Assembly (NCBI GenBank): GCA_045593405.1
Contig: JAZNWN010000003.1
Coordinates: forward strand, 62,001-126,000
Direction: 5' to 3'
DNA: 64,000 nucleotides
Source: UMGS1933 sp045593405
GTDB taxonomy: Bacteria > Bacillota > Clostridia > TANB77 > CAG-508
The notes under the pieces were generated by a model, which saw only the letters and a list, made by a program, of their open reading frames with translations, had not been told where the DNA came from and did no database searches. Made by a program: the position numbers and the translations under genes. Below are positions 24,816-32,397 of the stretch, piece by piece; position 1 is the stretch's first letter, and every line of letters starts with the position of its first letter.

Positions 24816-26595
24816 TATAAAAGAAGAATTAAAGAAACTCCCTAATAAACCGGGAGTTTATATAATGAGAGATAAAAATGATACTATTTTATATGTTGGA
24901 AAAGCTGTAGTATTAAAAAATAGAGTAAAACAATATTTTATGAAAAATAACAAAACTGCAAGGATAGAAAAAATGGTATCATTAATTGATCACTTTGAAT
25001 ATATAGTGACTGATAGTGAAGAAGAGGCACTAATTTTAGAATGCAATTTAATAAAGAAAAATATGCCTAAATTTAATGTTTTATTAAAAGATGATAAAAC
25101 ATACCCATATATAAAAATAGATATAAAATCAGATTTTCCAAATGTATTTATAACAAGAAGCCTAAAAAATGATGGAGCTAAATATTTTGGCCCATATGCA
25201 AATCCGGGTGCAGCAAAAGAGATGCTTAAGTTTATAAAAGAAAGATTTCAAATAAGACAATGTAAAAACTTTAAATCTAAAAACCGAGCATGTATTAATT
25301 ATGATATAAAAAGATGCTTAGCACCTTGTGTAAATAAAGTTTCAAAAGAAGAATATAAAGAACAAGTAAACCAAATAATTATGCTGTTAGAGGGGAAAAC
25401 AGAAGAAATAATAAAGTCCTTAGATAAAGAAATGAAAGAACTATCTCAGAAACAAGAATATGAAAAAGCAGCAATTGTAAGAGATAAAAAGCAAGCAATT
25501 GAAAGAATTTCAATAAAACAAAAAGTATCAAATATAAATGAAAATTCAATAGATGTAATTGGAGTTTATAAAAATGAGTTATCTGTTTGTGTAGAAATAT
25601 TTTTTGTAAGAAATAGTAAAATGATTGGAAGAGAACATTATTTTTTAGATAATATGCAAGAGGAGGAAACAAAGGTTATACTTTCAGATTTTATAAAACA
25701 GTACTATTTACAAAAAATTGATTTGCCAAATAAAATAATGATGCAAGAAAAAATAAATGATGAGGATATAATTATAAAACTATTATCTGAAAGATCAAAC
25801 AAAAAAATAGATTTCAAAGTACCACAAAAAGGTGAAAAGCTTCGTTTCATAGAAATGGCAATTAATAACGCAAAAATTACTTTAGAAAATAAAAATAAGG
25901 AAAAAGAAAGTATTGTTTTAGGGTTAAAAGATGCTTTAGATTTACCAAACTTACCTAGAAGGATAGAAACATTTGATATTTCAAATTTTTCTGGGGATTA
26001 CATGGTGGCAGGAATGTGTGTTGCAATAGATGGAGTAATAAAGAAGAACTTATCTAAAAGATTTAAAATAAAAACAGTGGATGCACAAAATGACGTGGCT
26101 TGTACAGAAGAAGTGCTGACAAGAAGATTAAAACACTCTATCGAAAATCCAAAAGGAACTTTTGGTAATTTACCAGATTTAATATTAGCAGATGGTGGAA
26201 TAACACAAATAAGAGCAATAAAAAAAGCAATAAGTAAATATAATTTAGAAATTCCGGTATTTGGAATGGTTAAAGATGATAAACACAACACAAAGATGCT
26301 AATAGATGAAAATAGAAAACAAATATATTTAAAAGAAAATCTAATGTTTTTTATAACAAATTTTCAAACAGAGGTGCATAACACCGCAATAGAATATAAT
26401 AAAAAGTTAATGAACACAAATATAACAAAATCAAGTTTAGACGAAATAAAAGGAATAGGTCCAAAAAAGAAACAAGAATTATTACGAAAATTTGGAAGTG
26501 TAGAAGCTATAAAAAAGGCAGAAATAGATGAAATAGCAAAAACATCAGGAATAAATGAAGAATTAGCGAAGAAAATCAAAAAAGAACTAGAATAA
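24808..26595 (+). CDS. uvrC: Excinuclease ABC subunit C
   Basis: The dual-incision nuclease of nucleotide excision repair. 595 residues. The GIY-YIG domain is at residues 10-95 (LPNKPGVYIMRD...ILYVGKAVVLKNRVKQYF), the Cys-rich linker near 155-175 (CKNFKSKNRACINYDIKRCLAPC), the UVR motif near 200-235, the RNase-H-like nuclease core (FDISNFSGDYMVAGMCV; PDLILADGG) and the C-terminal helix-hairpin-helix pair (LDEIKGIGPKKKQELLRKFGSVEAI). The ATG at 24808 is within the end of hpt; an in-frame TTG one codon earlier is less likely. Confidence 0.97.
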   Translation: MFNIKEELKKLPNKPGVYIMRDKNDTILYVGKAVVLKNRVKQYFMKNNKTARIEKMVSLIDHFEYIVTDSEEEALILECNLIKKNMPKFNVLLKDDKTYPYIKIDIKSDFPNVFITRSLKNDGAKYFGPYANPGAAKEMLKFIKERFQIRQCKNFKSKNRACINYDIKRCLAPCVNKVSKEEYKEQVNQIIMLLEGKTEEIIKSLDKEMKELSQKQEYEKAAIVRDKKQAIERISIKQKVSNINENSIDVIGVYKNELSVCVEIFFVRNSKMIGREHYFLDNMQEEETKVILSDFIKQYYLQKIDLPNKIMMQEKINDEDIIIKLLSERSNKKIDFKVPQKGEKLRFIEMAINNAKITLENKNKEKESIVLGLKDALDLPNLPRRIETFDISNFSGDYMVAGMCVAIDGVIKKNLSKRFKIKTVDAQNDVACTEEVLTRRLKHSIENPKGTFGNLPDLILADGGITQIRAIKKAISKYNLEIPVFGMVKDDKHNTKMLIDENRKQIYLKENLMFFITNFQTEVHNTAIEYNKKLMNTNITKSSLDEIKGIGPKKKQELLRKFGSVEAIKKAEIDEIAKTSGINEELAKKIKKELE

Positions 26596-26664
26596 CATCG
26601 ACCAAAATTTATCATAATTATTCATAACTTTGAATAGATTTATTACATAAGGGAGTGAATAATT

Positions 26665-26868
26665 ATGATAGAGATAACAAGAGATAGTGTAAATTATGGA
26701 GAATATGTGGACAACCACTATAAGAAAAACACAAAAAGTGGATTTACAAAAAAAATATTTAATGAAAACAAAACACTAATGTATTTGTTTGTAGCATTTT
26801 TTATATTTGCAATTGCGAACCTAATGTTGATATACAATTTTTTTAGATTGTTGAGTAAAATTAGTTAG
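26665..26868 (+). CDS. Small single-span membrane protein, unknown
   Basis: 67 residues, not recognised. A hydrophilic basic N-terminus (MIEITRDSVNYGEYVDNHYKKNTKSGFTKK) is followed by one membrane segment (about 42-62, LMYLFVAFFIFAIANLMLIYNFF), giving a probable N-in orientation. AAGGGAGTG precedes the ATG. It stands between uvrC and a palindromic element. Confidence 0.6.
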   Translation: MIEITRDSVNYGEYVDNHYKKNTKSGFTKKIFNENKTLMYLFVAFFIFAIANLMLIYNFFRLLSKIS

Positions 26869-26878
26869 AGTTAAATCA

Positions 26879-27020
26879 GCCCAACGCTGGGGTTGTATAT
26901 TTTATTTTTGGAGCGATTCCGGGACGACCACCGTAGAAAATGTTTGAACGAAGTGAATTACATTTTCTAGGATGGGGCAGTGAAAAAAATAAAATATATA
27001 ACCCCGACGAGATTGGGCGG
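26879..27020 (+). repeat. ~145-base palindromic element, copy 3
   Basis: GCCCAACGCTGGGGTTGTATATTTTA at the left, TAAAATATATAACCCCGACGAGATTGGGCGG at the right. The inner stem TAGAAAATGT / ACATTTTCTA is shared with copy 2. Confidence 0.8.
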
Positions 27021-27054
27021 AATGAAAAAGATATAATTAAATAATGGAGGAAAA

Positions 27055-27921
27055 ATGAACATAGCAAAAAACTGGAAAGAATACGAAATACTAGATATGG
27101 CAAATGGCGAAAAATTAGAAAGATGGGGAGAGTACAAACTAATTAGACCAGACCCTCAAATTATTTGGAAAGAAAAAAGTTTTCCAGAAAAGTGGGCAAA
27201 AGTGAATGCAAGATACAATAGAAGTAAAACTGGTGGAGGAAACTGGGATTTTAAGACAAAACTTCCAGCTGCTTGGCAAGTTAAGTATAAAAATTTAACA
27301 TTTAATATTAAACCAATGGGATTTAAGCATACAGGTCTTTTCCCGGAGCAAGCTGTAAATTGGGACTGGATGATTGACAAAATAAAAAACACAAAAAGAG
27401 AAATAAAAGTATTAAATTTATTTGCATATACAGGAGGCGCAACAGTGGCATGCTTATCTGCAGGAGCATCTGTGTGCCATGTAGATAGTTCTAAAGGTAT
27501 GGTTTCTTGGGCAAAAGAAAATGTAATATCTTCTGGTTTAGAAAAAAGACCAGTAAGGTATATAATAGATGATGTTATTAAATTTGTACAAAGAGAAATA
27601 AGAAGAGGTAATAAATATGATGCAATAATAATGGATCCACCTTCTTATGGAAGAGGAACATCTGGAGAAGTATGGCAATTTGAAAATAATATATCCGATT
27701 TAGTTAAACTTTGCTGTGAGGTTCTAAGTGATTCGCCATTGTTTTTCTTAATAAATTCATATACAACTGGAATCTCAGCAGAAGTTCTAAGTAATATTTT
27801 AAAAATAAACTTAAAACAATATAATGGAAAAATAACAGCAGGAGAAATAGGACTTCCAATGAAAAATTCTGATTTAGTACTTCCATGTGGAATATATGGA
27901 AGATGGGAAGGGCTTATGTAA
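27055..27921 (+). CDS. Class I SAM-dependent methyltransferase (RlmI-like)
   Basis: 288 residues. The SAM-binding motif VLNLFAYTGGATVACLSAGASVCHVDSS near residue 120 and the DPPSYGRG motif (NPPY equivalent) near residue 198 place it with the RlmI/RlmK-type rRNA or protein methyltransferases (Methyltrans_SAM family). The N-terminal ~100 residues form a separate beta domain, without the PUA domain of true RlmI. The exact target is not readable. ATGGAGGAAAA precedes the ATG. Confidence 0.87.
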   Translation: MNIAKNWKEYEILDMANGEKLERWGEYKLIRPDPQIIWKEKSFPEKWAKVNARYNRSKTGGGNWDFKTKLPAAWQVKYKNLTFNIKPMGFKHTGLFPEQAVNWDWMIDKIKNTKREIKVLNLFAYTGGATVACLSAGASVCHVDSSKGMVSWAKENVISSGLEKRPVRYIIDDVIKFVQREIRRGNKYDAIIMDPPSYGRGTSGEVWQFENNISDLVKLCCEVLSDSPLFFLINSYTTGISAEVLSNILKINLKQYNGKITAGEIGLPMKNSDLVLPCGIYGRWEGLM

Positions 27922-27934
27922 ATTTTATAAACAT

Positions 27935-27985
27935 AAAAAATCATATATGAAAATTTAATTCTTAAATTTCATATATGATTTTTTT
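27935..27985. terminator. Terminator after the methyltransferase gene
   Basis: AAAAAATCATATATGAAA / TTTCATATATGATTTTTT, with 18-base complementary arms. Confidence 0.9.
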
Positions 27986-28058
27986 ATATTTCGTATAAAA
28001 AACACGAAAAATGTAGAATAAACATATAAAATCACCTTATAAAAATAGAGGTGATTTT

Positions 28059-28694
28059 TTGATAGAAAAAATATGTATTGCCTTAACAAATAAAATAAGA
28101 AAAGAAATGCCAGAGATAGATGATGAAAGAGCAGAAGTTATTAATTATGGGTTGCAACTTGTATTAGGAGAAATTCCTAAAATCTTTTTAATATTTACCA
28201 TATCATATGTACTTGGAGTTTTTAAATTAACTCTATTATCATTCTTATTTATATTACCATATAGGTCTGTATCAGGAGGAACGCATTTACATACACATAT
28301 TGGATGTATAATTGCAACAAGTGTATTTTATATAGGAAATGCAATTATTAGCCAATATCTAGTATGGGGAACTGATTTAATAAAATATATAACAGTATTT
28401 TTAATATGGGCATTTAGCATAATAATGGTTAAAAAATATGCACCTGCAGATACTCAAGATGTACCAATATTAAGAAAAAAGGAAAGAAAAACAAAGAAGG
28501 CACTTTCATTTGCAGCCATGACAATAACTTTAAGTTTAGGTTTAATTATTAAAAATAATACAATATCTAATCTCCTAATTATAGGAACACTTTTACAAAC
28601 AATAACAATTACAAAATTTATGTATAAAATAACAAAAAATAAATATGGATATTTAGAATATATAAAAAGGGAGAACACCCAAACTATAAACTGA
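28059..28694 (+). CDS. agrB: AgrB, autoinducer-processing membrane protease
   Basis: The membrane cysteine endopeptidase that cuts and cyclises the AgrD precursor. 211 residues, with several membrane segments. The family catalytic pair is visible: the histidine in YRSVSGGTHLHTHIGC and the cysteine of the same stretch. The start is TTG, with GAGGTGAT at a suitable distance (28049-28056). agrD follows 56 bases downstream. Confidence 0.93.
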   Translation: MIEKICIALTNKIRKEMPEIDDERAEVINYGLQLVLGEIPKIFLIFTISYVLGVFKLTLLSFLFILPYRSVSGGTHLHTHIGCIIATSVFYIGNAIISQYLVWGTDLIKYITVFLIWAFSIIMVKKYAPADTQDVPILRKKERKTKKALSFAAMTITLSLGLIIKNNTISNLLIIGTLLQTITITKFMYKITKNKYGYLEYIKRENTQTIN

Positions 28695-28750
28695 TTTTGC
28701 CACATAAAATACGTACATAAATTATTCTAAAGATAAAGGGGGGAATTATA

Positions 28751-28870
28751 ATGTTAAAATTATTAGCAAAAGTTGCAGAAAAATATGCAAAATCAACAAA
28801 TACAGCATCTGTAATATTCTCAATATGGCACCAACCAAAAATGCCAACATCTTTAATAAAAAAAGATTAA
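28751..28870 (+). CDS. agrD: AgrD, cyclic autoinducer precursor lacking cysteine
   Basis: 39 residues, too short for routine gene callers. An amphipathic leader (MLKLLAKVAEKYAKSTNTAS) is followed by the peptide region VIFSIW and the conserved C-terminal recognition tail HQPKMPTSL. In most clostridial AgrD proteins a cysteine about five residues before HQP closes a thiolactone. Here there is no cysteine at all; serines occur seven and three residues before HQP. AGGGGGG stands before the ATG. Its position right after agrB fixes the identity. Confidence 0.88.
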   Translation: MLKLLAKVAEKYAKSTNTASVIFSIWHQPKMPTSLIKKD

Positions 28871-28878
28871 TTTAAGAT

Positions 28879-28912
28879 AAAAAAATAGGAACTTTTCGGT
28901 TCCTATTTTTTT
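28879..28912. terminator. Bidirectional terminator between agrBD and agrCA
   Basis: AAAAAATAGGAAC / GTTCCTATTTTTT with a TTTTCG loop, serving both convergent operons. Confidence 0.93.
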
Positions 28913-28917
28913 ATAAA

Positions 28918-30276
28918 TTAACAATAAATTTCAAATTGTTGCTTAAAATATTTTTCGGATTTTGTTGTATATAAATCTAAATTTTTATTTTTTTTCATAA
29001 ATTGTCTTACTTCCCATAATCCAAGTCCATGGTTTTTAGCATCTTCATTTTTCTTTGATGTTTTACCTTTTTCAAAAATTTCATCTATATTTATATCTTT
29101 GTTTGAATAAGTATTTTCTATGATAAATAATTGTTTGTTTCTTTTATTATCTTTTCTAAAAGTTATAATTATTTCTTTTTCAGAGCATTCTTTTGCAGCT
29201 TCAATTGCATTATCAATTAAAATTCCTAAAACTCTAGTTAGTTCATAAATTTTCATATTTATAGTAGATAAATCCATGAAAATTTCTAAAGTTATTTTAA
29301 TTCCAAGTTCTGTAGCAGTGTGATATTTAGAAGTAAGTAAACTATATATTGCAGGATTATTAATAACTTCTGGACTTAGGAGTGATAAATTATTAACTCT
29401 TTGACAATCATCTAAGATTTCTGAGTAATACTTTTTAAGACCATCTATATTATTTGTAGAAATATAACCACCAATACCTTGAACAATATTATTAAAATCA
29501 TGTTTAAAACCACGAATATTATCATATAAAAGTGTTAAAGTTTGATTATACAGTTTTTCTTCCTCTAAATTTTCAGTGGTAACTTCTAATTTAGAGGTTC
29601 TAGACAAACTAAAGAGACTAATTAAAAAGTATAATACTAAAATAAGTAAGCTTAAAATAACAAGATGAGTAGGTAAGTAATTTATATATGTAAATTCTAT
29701 ATAATATTGAAGTGCAATGGTAATAATTCCAACAATCAGGTTAAGTATTAAAAAACGATTGTTATTTTTCTTAAAAACATCTAATACAAAAATTTTAACA
29801 TTATTTTTAATAAATAAGAAGTAAATACTAATAATTATAGAATAAGAAATACAACAATGAATTATTCTATACAAAGGAGTTTGAGATATTAATACTGAAG
29901 ATATATCAAATAAATACGTTTCAAATAACACTATAGGAGTATCAACTACTATAGCAACAAGATATATAATGATTTGAGATAATATAGCCTTTAATATGCT
30001 GGTACGAAAAATGATAAATACTAATACAGGACAAAGAAACACATTTACAAAAGTGTTATATGGTGCGGGAATAAATAGAATATTAATCATAGCCATAAGT
30101 CCAAATGTTATAACATATAAAATTTGTTGTTTTCTATTATAAGTGATTTTTAATAATGTAGTAAAAACCATCATATATAAAAAAGATTCAATAAAAGCAA
30201 AAGGGCTAATTATAGTATTTGCTACTTTTTGATTTTGAGTTATTAATGTGTTCCAAACTGTTTGAAAAATTTCCAT
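28918..30276 (-). CDS. agrC: AgrC-like sensor histidine kinase
   Basis: 452 residues. Six or seven membrane segments occupy about residues 25-225. The kinase part begins with the histidine box RGFKHDFNNIVQGIGGYI (His near residue 261), and the ATPase domain has LIDNAIEAA (N box) and GLGLWEVRQFM (G box). This is the HPK10/AgrC arrangement that senses cyclic peptides. It overlaps agrA by 71 bases, with its start inside the agrA end. It lies convergent to agrBD rather than downstream as in Staphylococcus. Confidence 0.92.
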   Translation of the reverse strand: MEIFQTVWNTLITQNQKVANTIISPFAFIESFLYMMVFTTLLKITYNRKQQILYVITFGLMAMINILFIPAPYNTFVNVFLCPVLVFIIFRTSILKAILSQIIIYLVAIVVDTPIVLFETYLFDISSVLISQTPLYRIIHCCISYSIIISIYFLFIKNNVKIFVLDVFKKNNNRFLILNLIVGIITIALQYYIEFTYINYLPTHLVILSLLILVLYFLISLFSLSRTSKLEVTTENLEEEKLYNQTLTLLYDNIRGFKHDFNNIVQGIGGYISTNNIDGLKKYYSEILDDCQRVNNLSLLSPEVINNPAIYSLLTSKYHTATELGIKITLEIFMDLSTINMKIYELTRVLGILIDNAIEAAKECSEKEIIITFRKDNKRNKQLFIIENTYSNKDINIDEIFEKGKTSKKNEDAKNHGLGLWEVRQFMKKNKNLDLYTTKSEKYFKQQFEIYC

Positions 30277-30970
30277 TTTTTAATACCTCCATAAAATTTG
30301 TTTTATACTTTGCACCAATATTGCAAAAGTGATTATTTTTTAATTCTAAAATATTTTCATTAATTTTAAACTTTCGTACATTATTAATGTTAACTATATA
30401 AGATTTATGACATCTTACAAAGTTATCTGGTAGACAAGTTTCAAATTTAGAAAAAGAACTATATGTTTCGTAGTTTTCCTTAGAAGTACAAAACACCAAT
30501 TTCATACCATCCTTTTTTATATAATTAATATCATTAGAATTAATTAAAGTTTTACTATGGTTTATTTTTATAAACTCAACAGTTTCTAAAGATATATCAT
30601 CTATCAAACGCAAAACTGTTTCTTCTAAACGCTCTTCAATAATTGGCTTAGGTAAGTAATCAAACGTTTTATATTTATAAGCAAGTAATGCATACTCCAA
30701 ATGTCCAGTTAAAAAAATAATATAGATATGCTTATTTTTCCTTCGTATTAAATCAGCTATATCACAGCCTGTTAAGTTAGCATTTAAATTAATATCTAAA
30801 AACAATACATCTACTTTATGATTCTCTATGTAATCTAAGACTTCTTGAGGTTTAGATGCACAAGCACATATTTTTGCCTCAATATTATTTTTTATAAAAA
30901 TAGATTCCAACATTTTAGATAATCTGTTTAAAGATGGAATATTATCATCGCATAGAACAAAATTTAACAT
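30206..30970 (-). CDS. agrA: AgrA-like LytTR response regulator
   Basis: 254 residues from the ATG at 30970. The receiver domain (residues 1-125) has FVLCDDN, the phospho-acceptor in VLFLDINLN and the switch lysine in DYLPKPI. A LytTR DNA-binding domain follows (about 145-245, KKDGMKLVFCTSKENYETYSS...FVRCHKSYIVNINNVRKF). Partner of the AgrC kinase, whose gene it overlaps. An in-frame TTG at 30982 would add four residues; TTGGTGAT favours the ATG. A Ser/Lys-rich tail of about 15 residues follows the LytTR domain. Confidence 0.92.
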   Translation of the reverse strand: MLNFVLCDDNIPSLNRLSKMLESIFIKNNIEAKICACASKPQEVLDYIENHKVDVLFLDINLNANLTGCDIADLIRRKNKHIYIIFLTGHLEYALLAYKYKTFDYLPKPIIEERLEETVLRLIDDISLETVEFIKINHSKTLINSNDINYIKKDGMKLVFCTSKENYETYSSFSKFETCLPDNFVRCHKSYIVNINNVRKFKINENILELKNNHFCNIGAKYKTNFMEVLKNGNFSNSLEHINNSKSKSSKYYN

Positions 30971-31236
30971 ATTTATCACCAACTAATAAAAGTCTGGAGT
31001 ATTAGAATTTTCAAGGTAATTTAATCGACAAAAAAATAAAAAAAATTCCTAATTTTTCCAGAAACATATTTAATATAATCTAATTTGATATCGATGTCAA
31101 GTGAAAAATGTCAAAAAAAATAAAATACAACAATACAATAAATATTAACTTAAAAGTTAATAAAACAGATCCAGATGTTACAGACAAAATATTATAAAAA
31201 TATGTTTTTTGGCAATAATAAAAAAGGAGGGAAAAC

Positions 31237-32236
31237 ATGTTTAAACCAAAACTTATTTATTATGAAAAAGATATTTTAAATTATCCTTTGGGACAAGAAT
31301 TAATGAATAAATATAAAGATACCAATAAAATAGAAATAGAAAATCATAATAATATTGAGGAAATGCGAAACAAGCAAAATAGTGAATTTATGAATATGAA
31401 GCAAAATTTAATTATTGGAGTTAGAAAGACACATAAATTTACAGAAAATCATAAAACATCGGATTATTTGGTGCCATACACATCATCTCGGGTGTACAGC
31501 TGCTTGTATGTATTGCTACTTGGTTTGTAACTATAATAAATGTGCATATTTAAGACTTTTTGTAAATAGAGAGCAAATGTTAGATAAAATTATAAGGATA
31601 TCAGAAAAAAGTGAAAAAGAACTTACATTTGAAATAGGAAGTAATAGTGACTTAATATTAGAAAATACTATTACAAATAATTTAGTATGGACTATTGAAA
31701 ATTTTAAAAATACAAGTAAAGGTCTTTTAACATTTCCTACAAAATTTGATATGGTAGACCCCATATTAAATTTAAATCATAGAGGAAAAGTTGTTGTTAG
31801 AATGAGTGTTAACCCAGAGGAAATAATAAATAGAGTAGAATTTGGTACGTCTAGATTAAATGGTAGAATAGAAGCAATAAATAAGCTAAAAGACGCTGGC
31901 TATAAAATAGGTATTTTAATTGCCCCAGTAATATTAGTAGACAACTGGAAAGAATTATATCTTGAATTGATAAAAAAATTAAGTGAAAATTTATCTGAAA
32001 AAGTAAAAAAAGATGTTTTCTTTGAAATAATATTTATGACATATAGTTATGTTCATACAAAGATAAATGAAGAAGCTTTTCCAAATGCAATAAATCTATA
32101 TGATAAAGAAAAAATGATGATGAGAGGAAGAGGTAAATATAGATATAAAAATGATATTGTAGAAGAGGGAAAAGAATTTTTAAGAGAGCAGATGGAAAAA
32201 TATTTTCCAAATAATGAAATTGCATATATGGTTTGA
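31237..32236 (+). CDS. splB: Spore photoproduct lyase, read through a +1 shift at CGG
   Basis: A radical-SAM enzyme that reverses the spore photoproduct in germinating spore DNA. The zero frame carries the N-terminal part (FKPKLIYYEKDILNYPLGQEL, LIIGVRKTHKF, YLVPYTSS) and meets CGG at 31489; unshifted it stops at 31530. Skipping the C yields SSGCTAACMYCYLVCNYNKCAYLRLFVN, with the GCxxxCxxC cluster motif, and continues to the family end. The combined product is 332 residues, close to the 342 of Bacillus SplB. The glycine produced by the shift is the conserved one before the first cluster cysteine. AAAGGAGGGA precedes the ATG. Confidence 0.93.
31489..31491 (+). other. +1 frameshift site 4: TCT-CGG-G in splB
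   Basis: The zero frame reads TCT CGG GTG TAC AGC. The restored frame reads TCT (C) GGG TGT ACA GCT GCT TGT ATG TAT TGC, i.e. S-G-C-T-A-A-C-M-Y-C, the radical-SAM cluster motif. Confidence 0.93.
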
Positions 32237-32397
32237 AAGGAAGTAAGTTAAAACTTATTTTCTTTTTCATATATAACAGAACAACAAATATTACAAAAAT
32301 ATGTCATTTTAATTACATTGTATTGTAAAATATTGAAACATATTGTCATTTGTGATAAAAATAAATTATATAATTTGTTTTGAAAGGTGGAACTTTA

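Noticed and set aside
27340..27350. A further CGG shift site in the methyltransferase (TTCCCGGAGCAAG)
   Set aside because: Here the frame reads TTC CCG GAG CAA (F-P-E-Q), so CGG is out of frame and no shift is needed.
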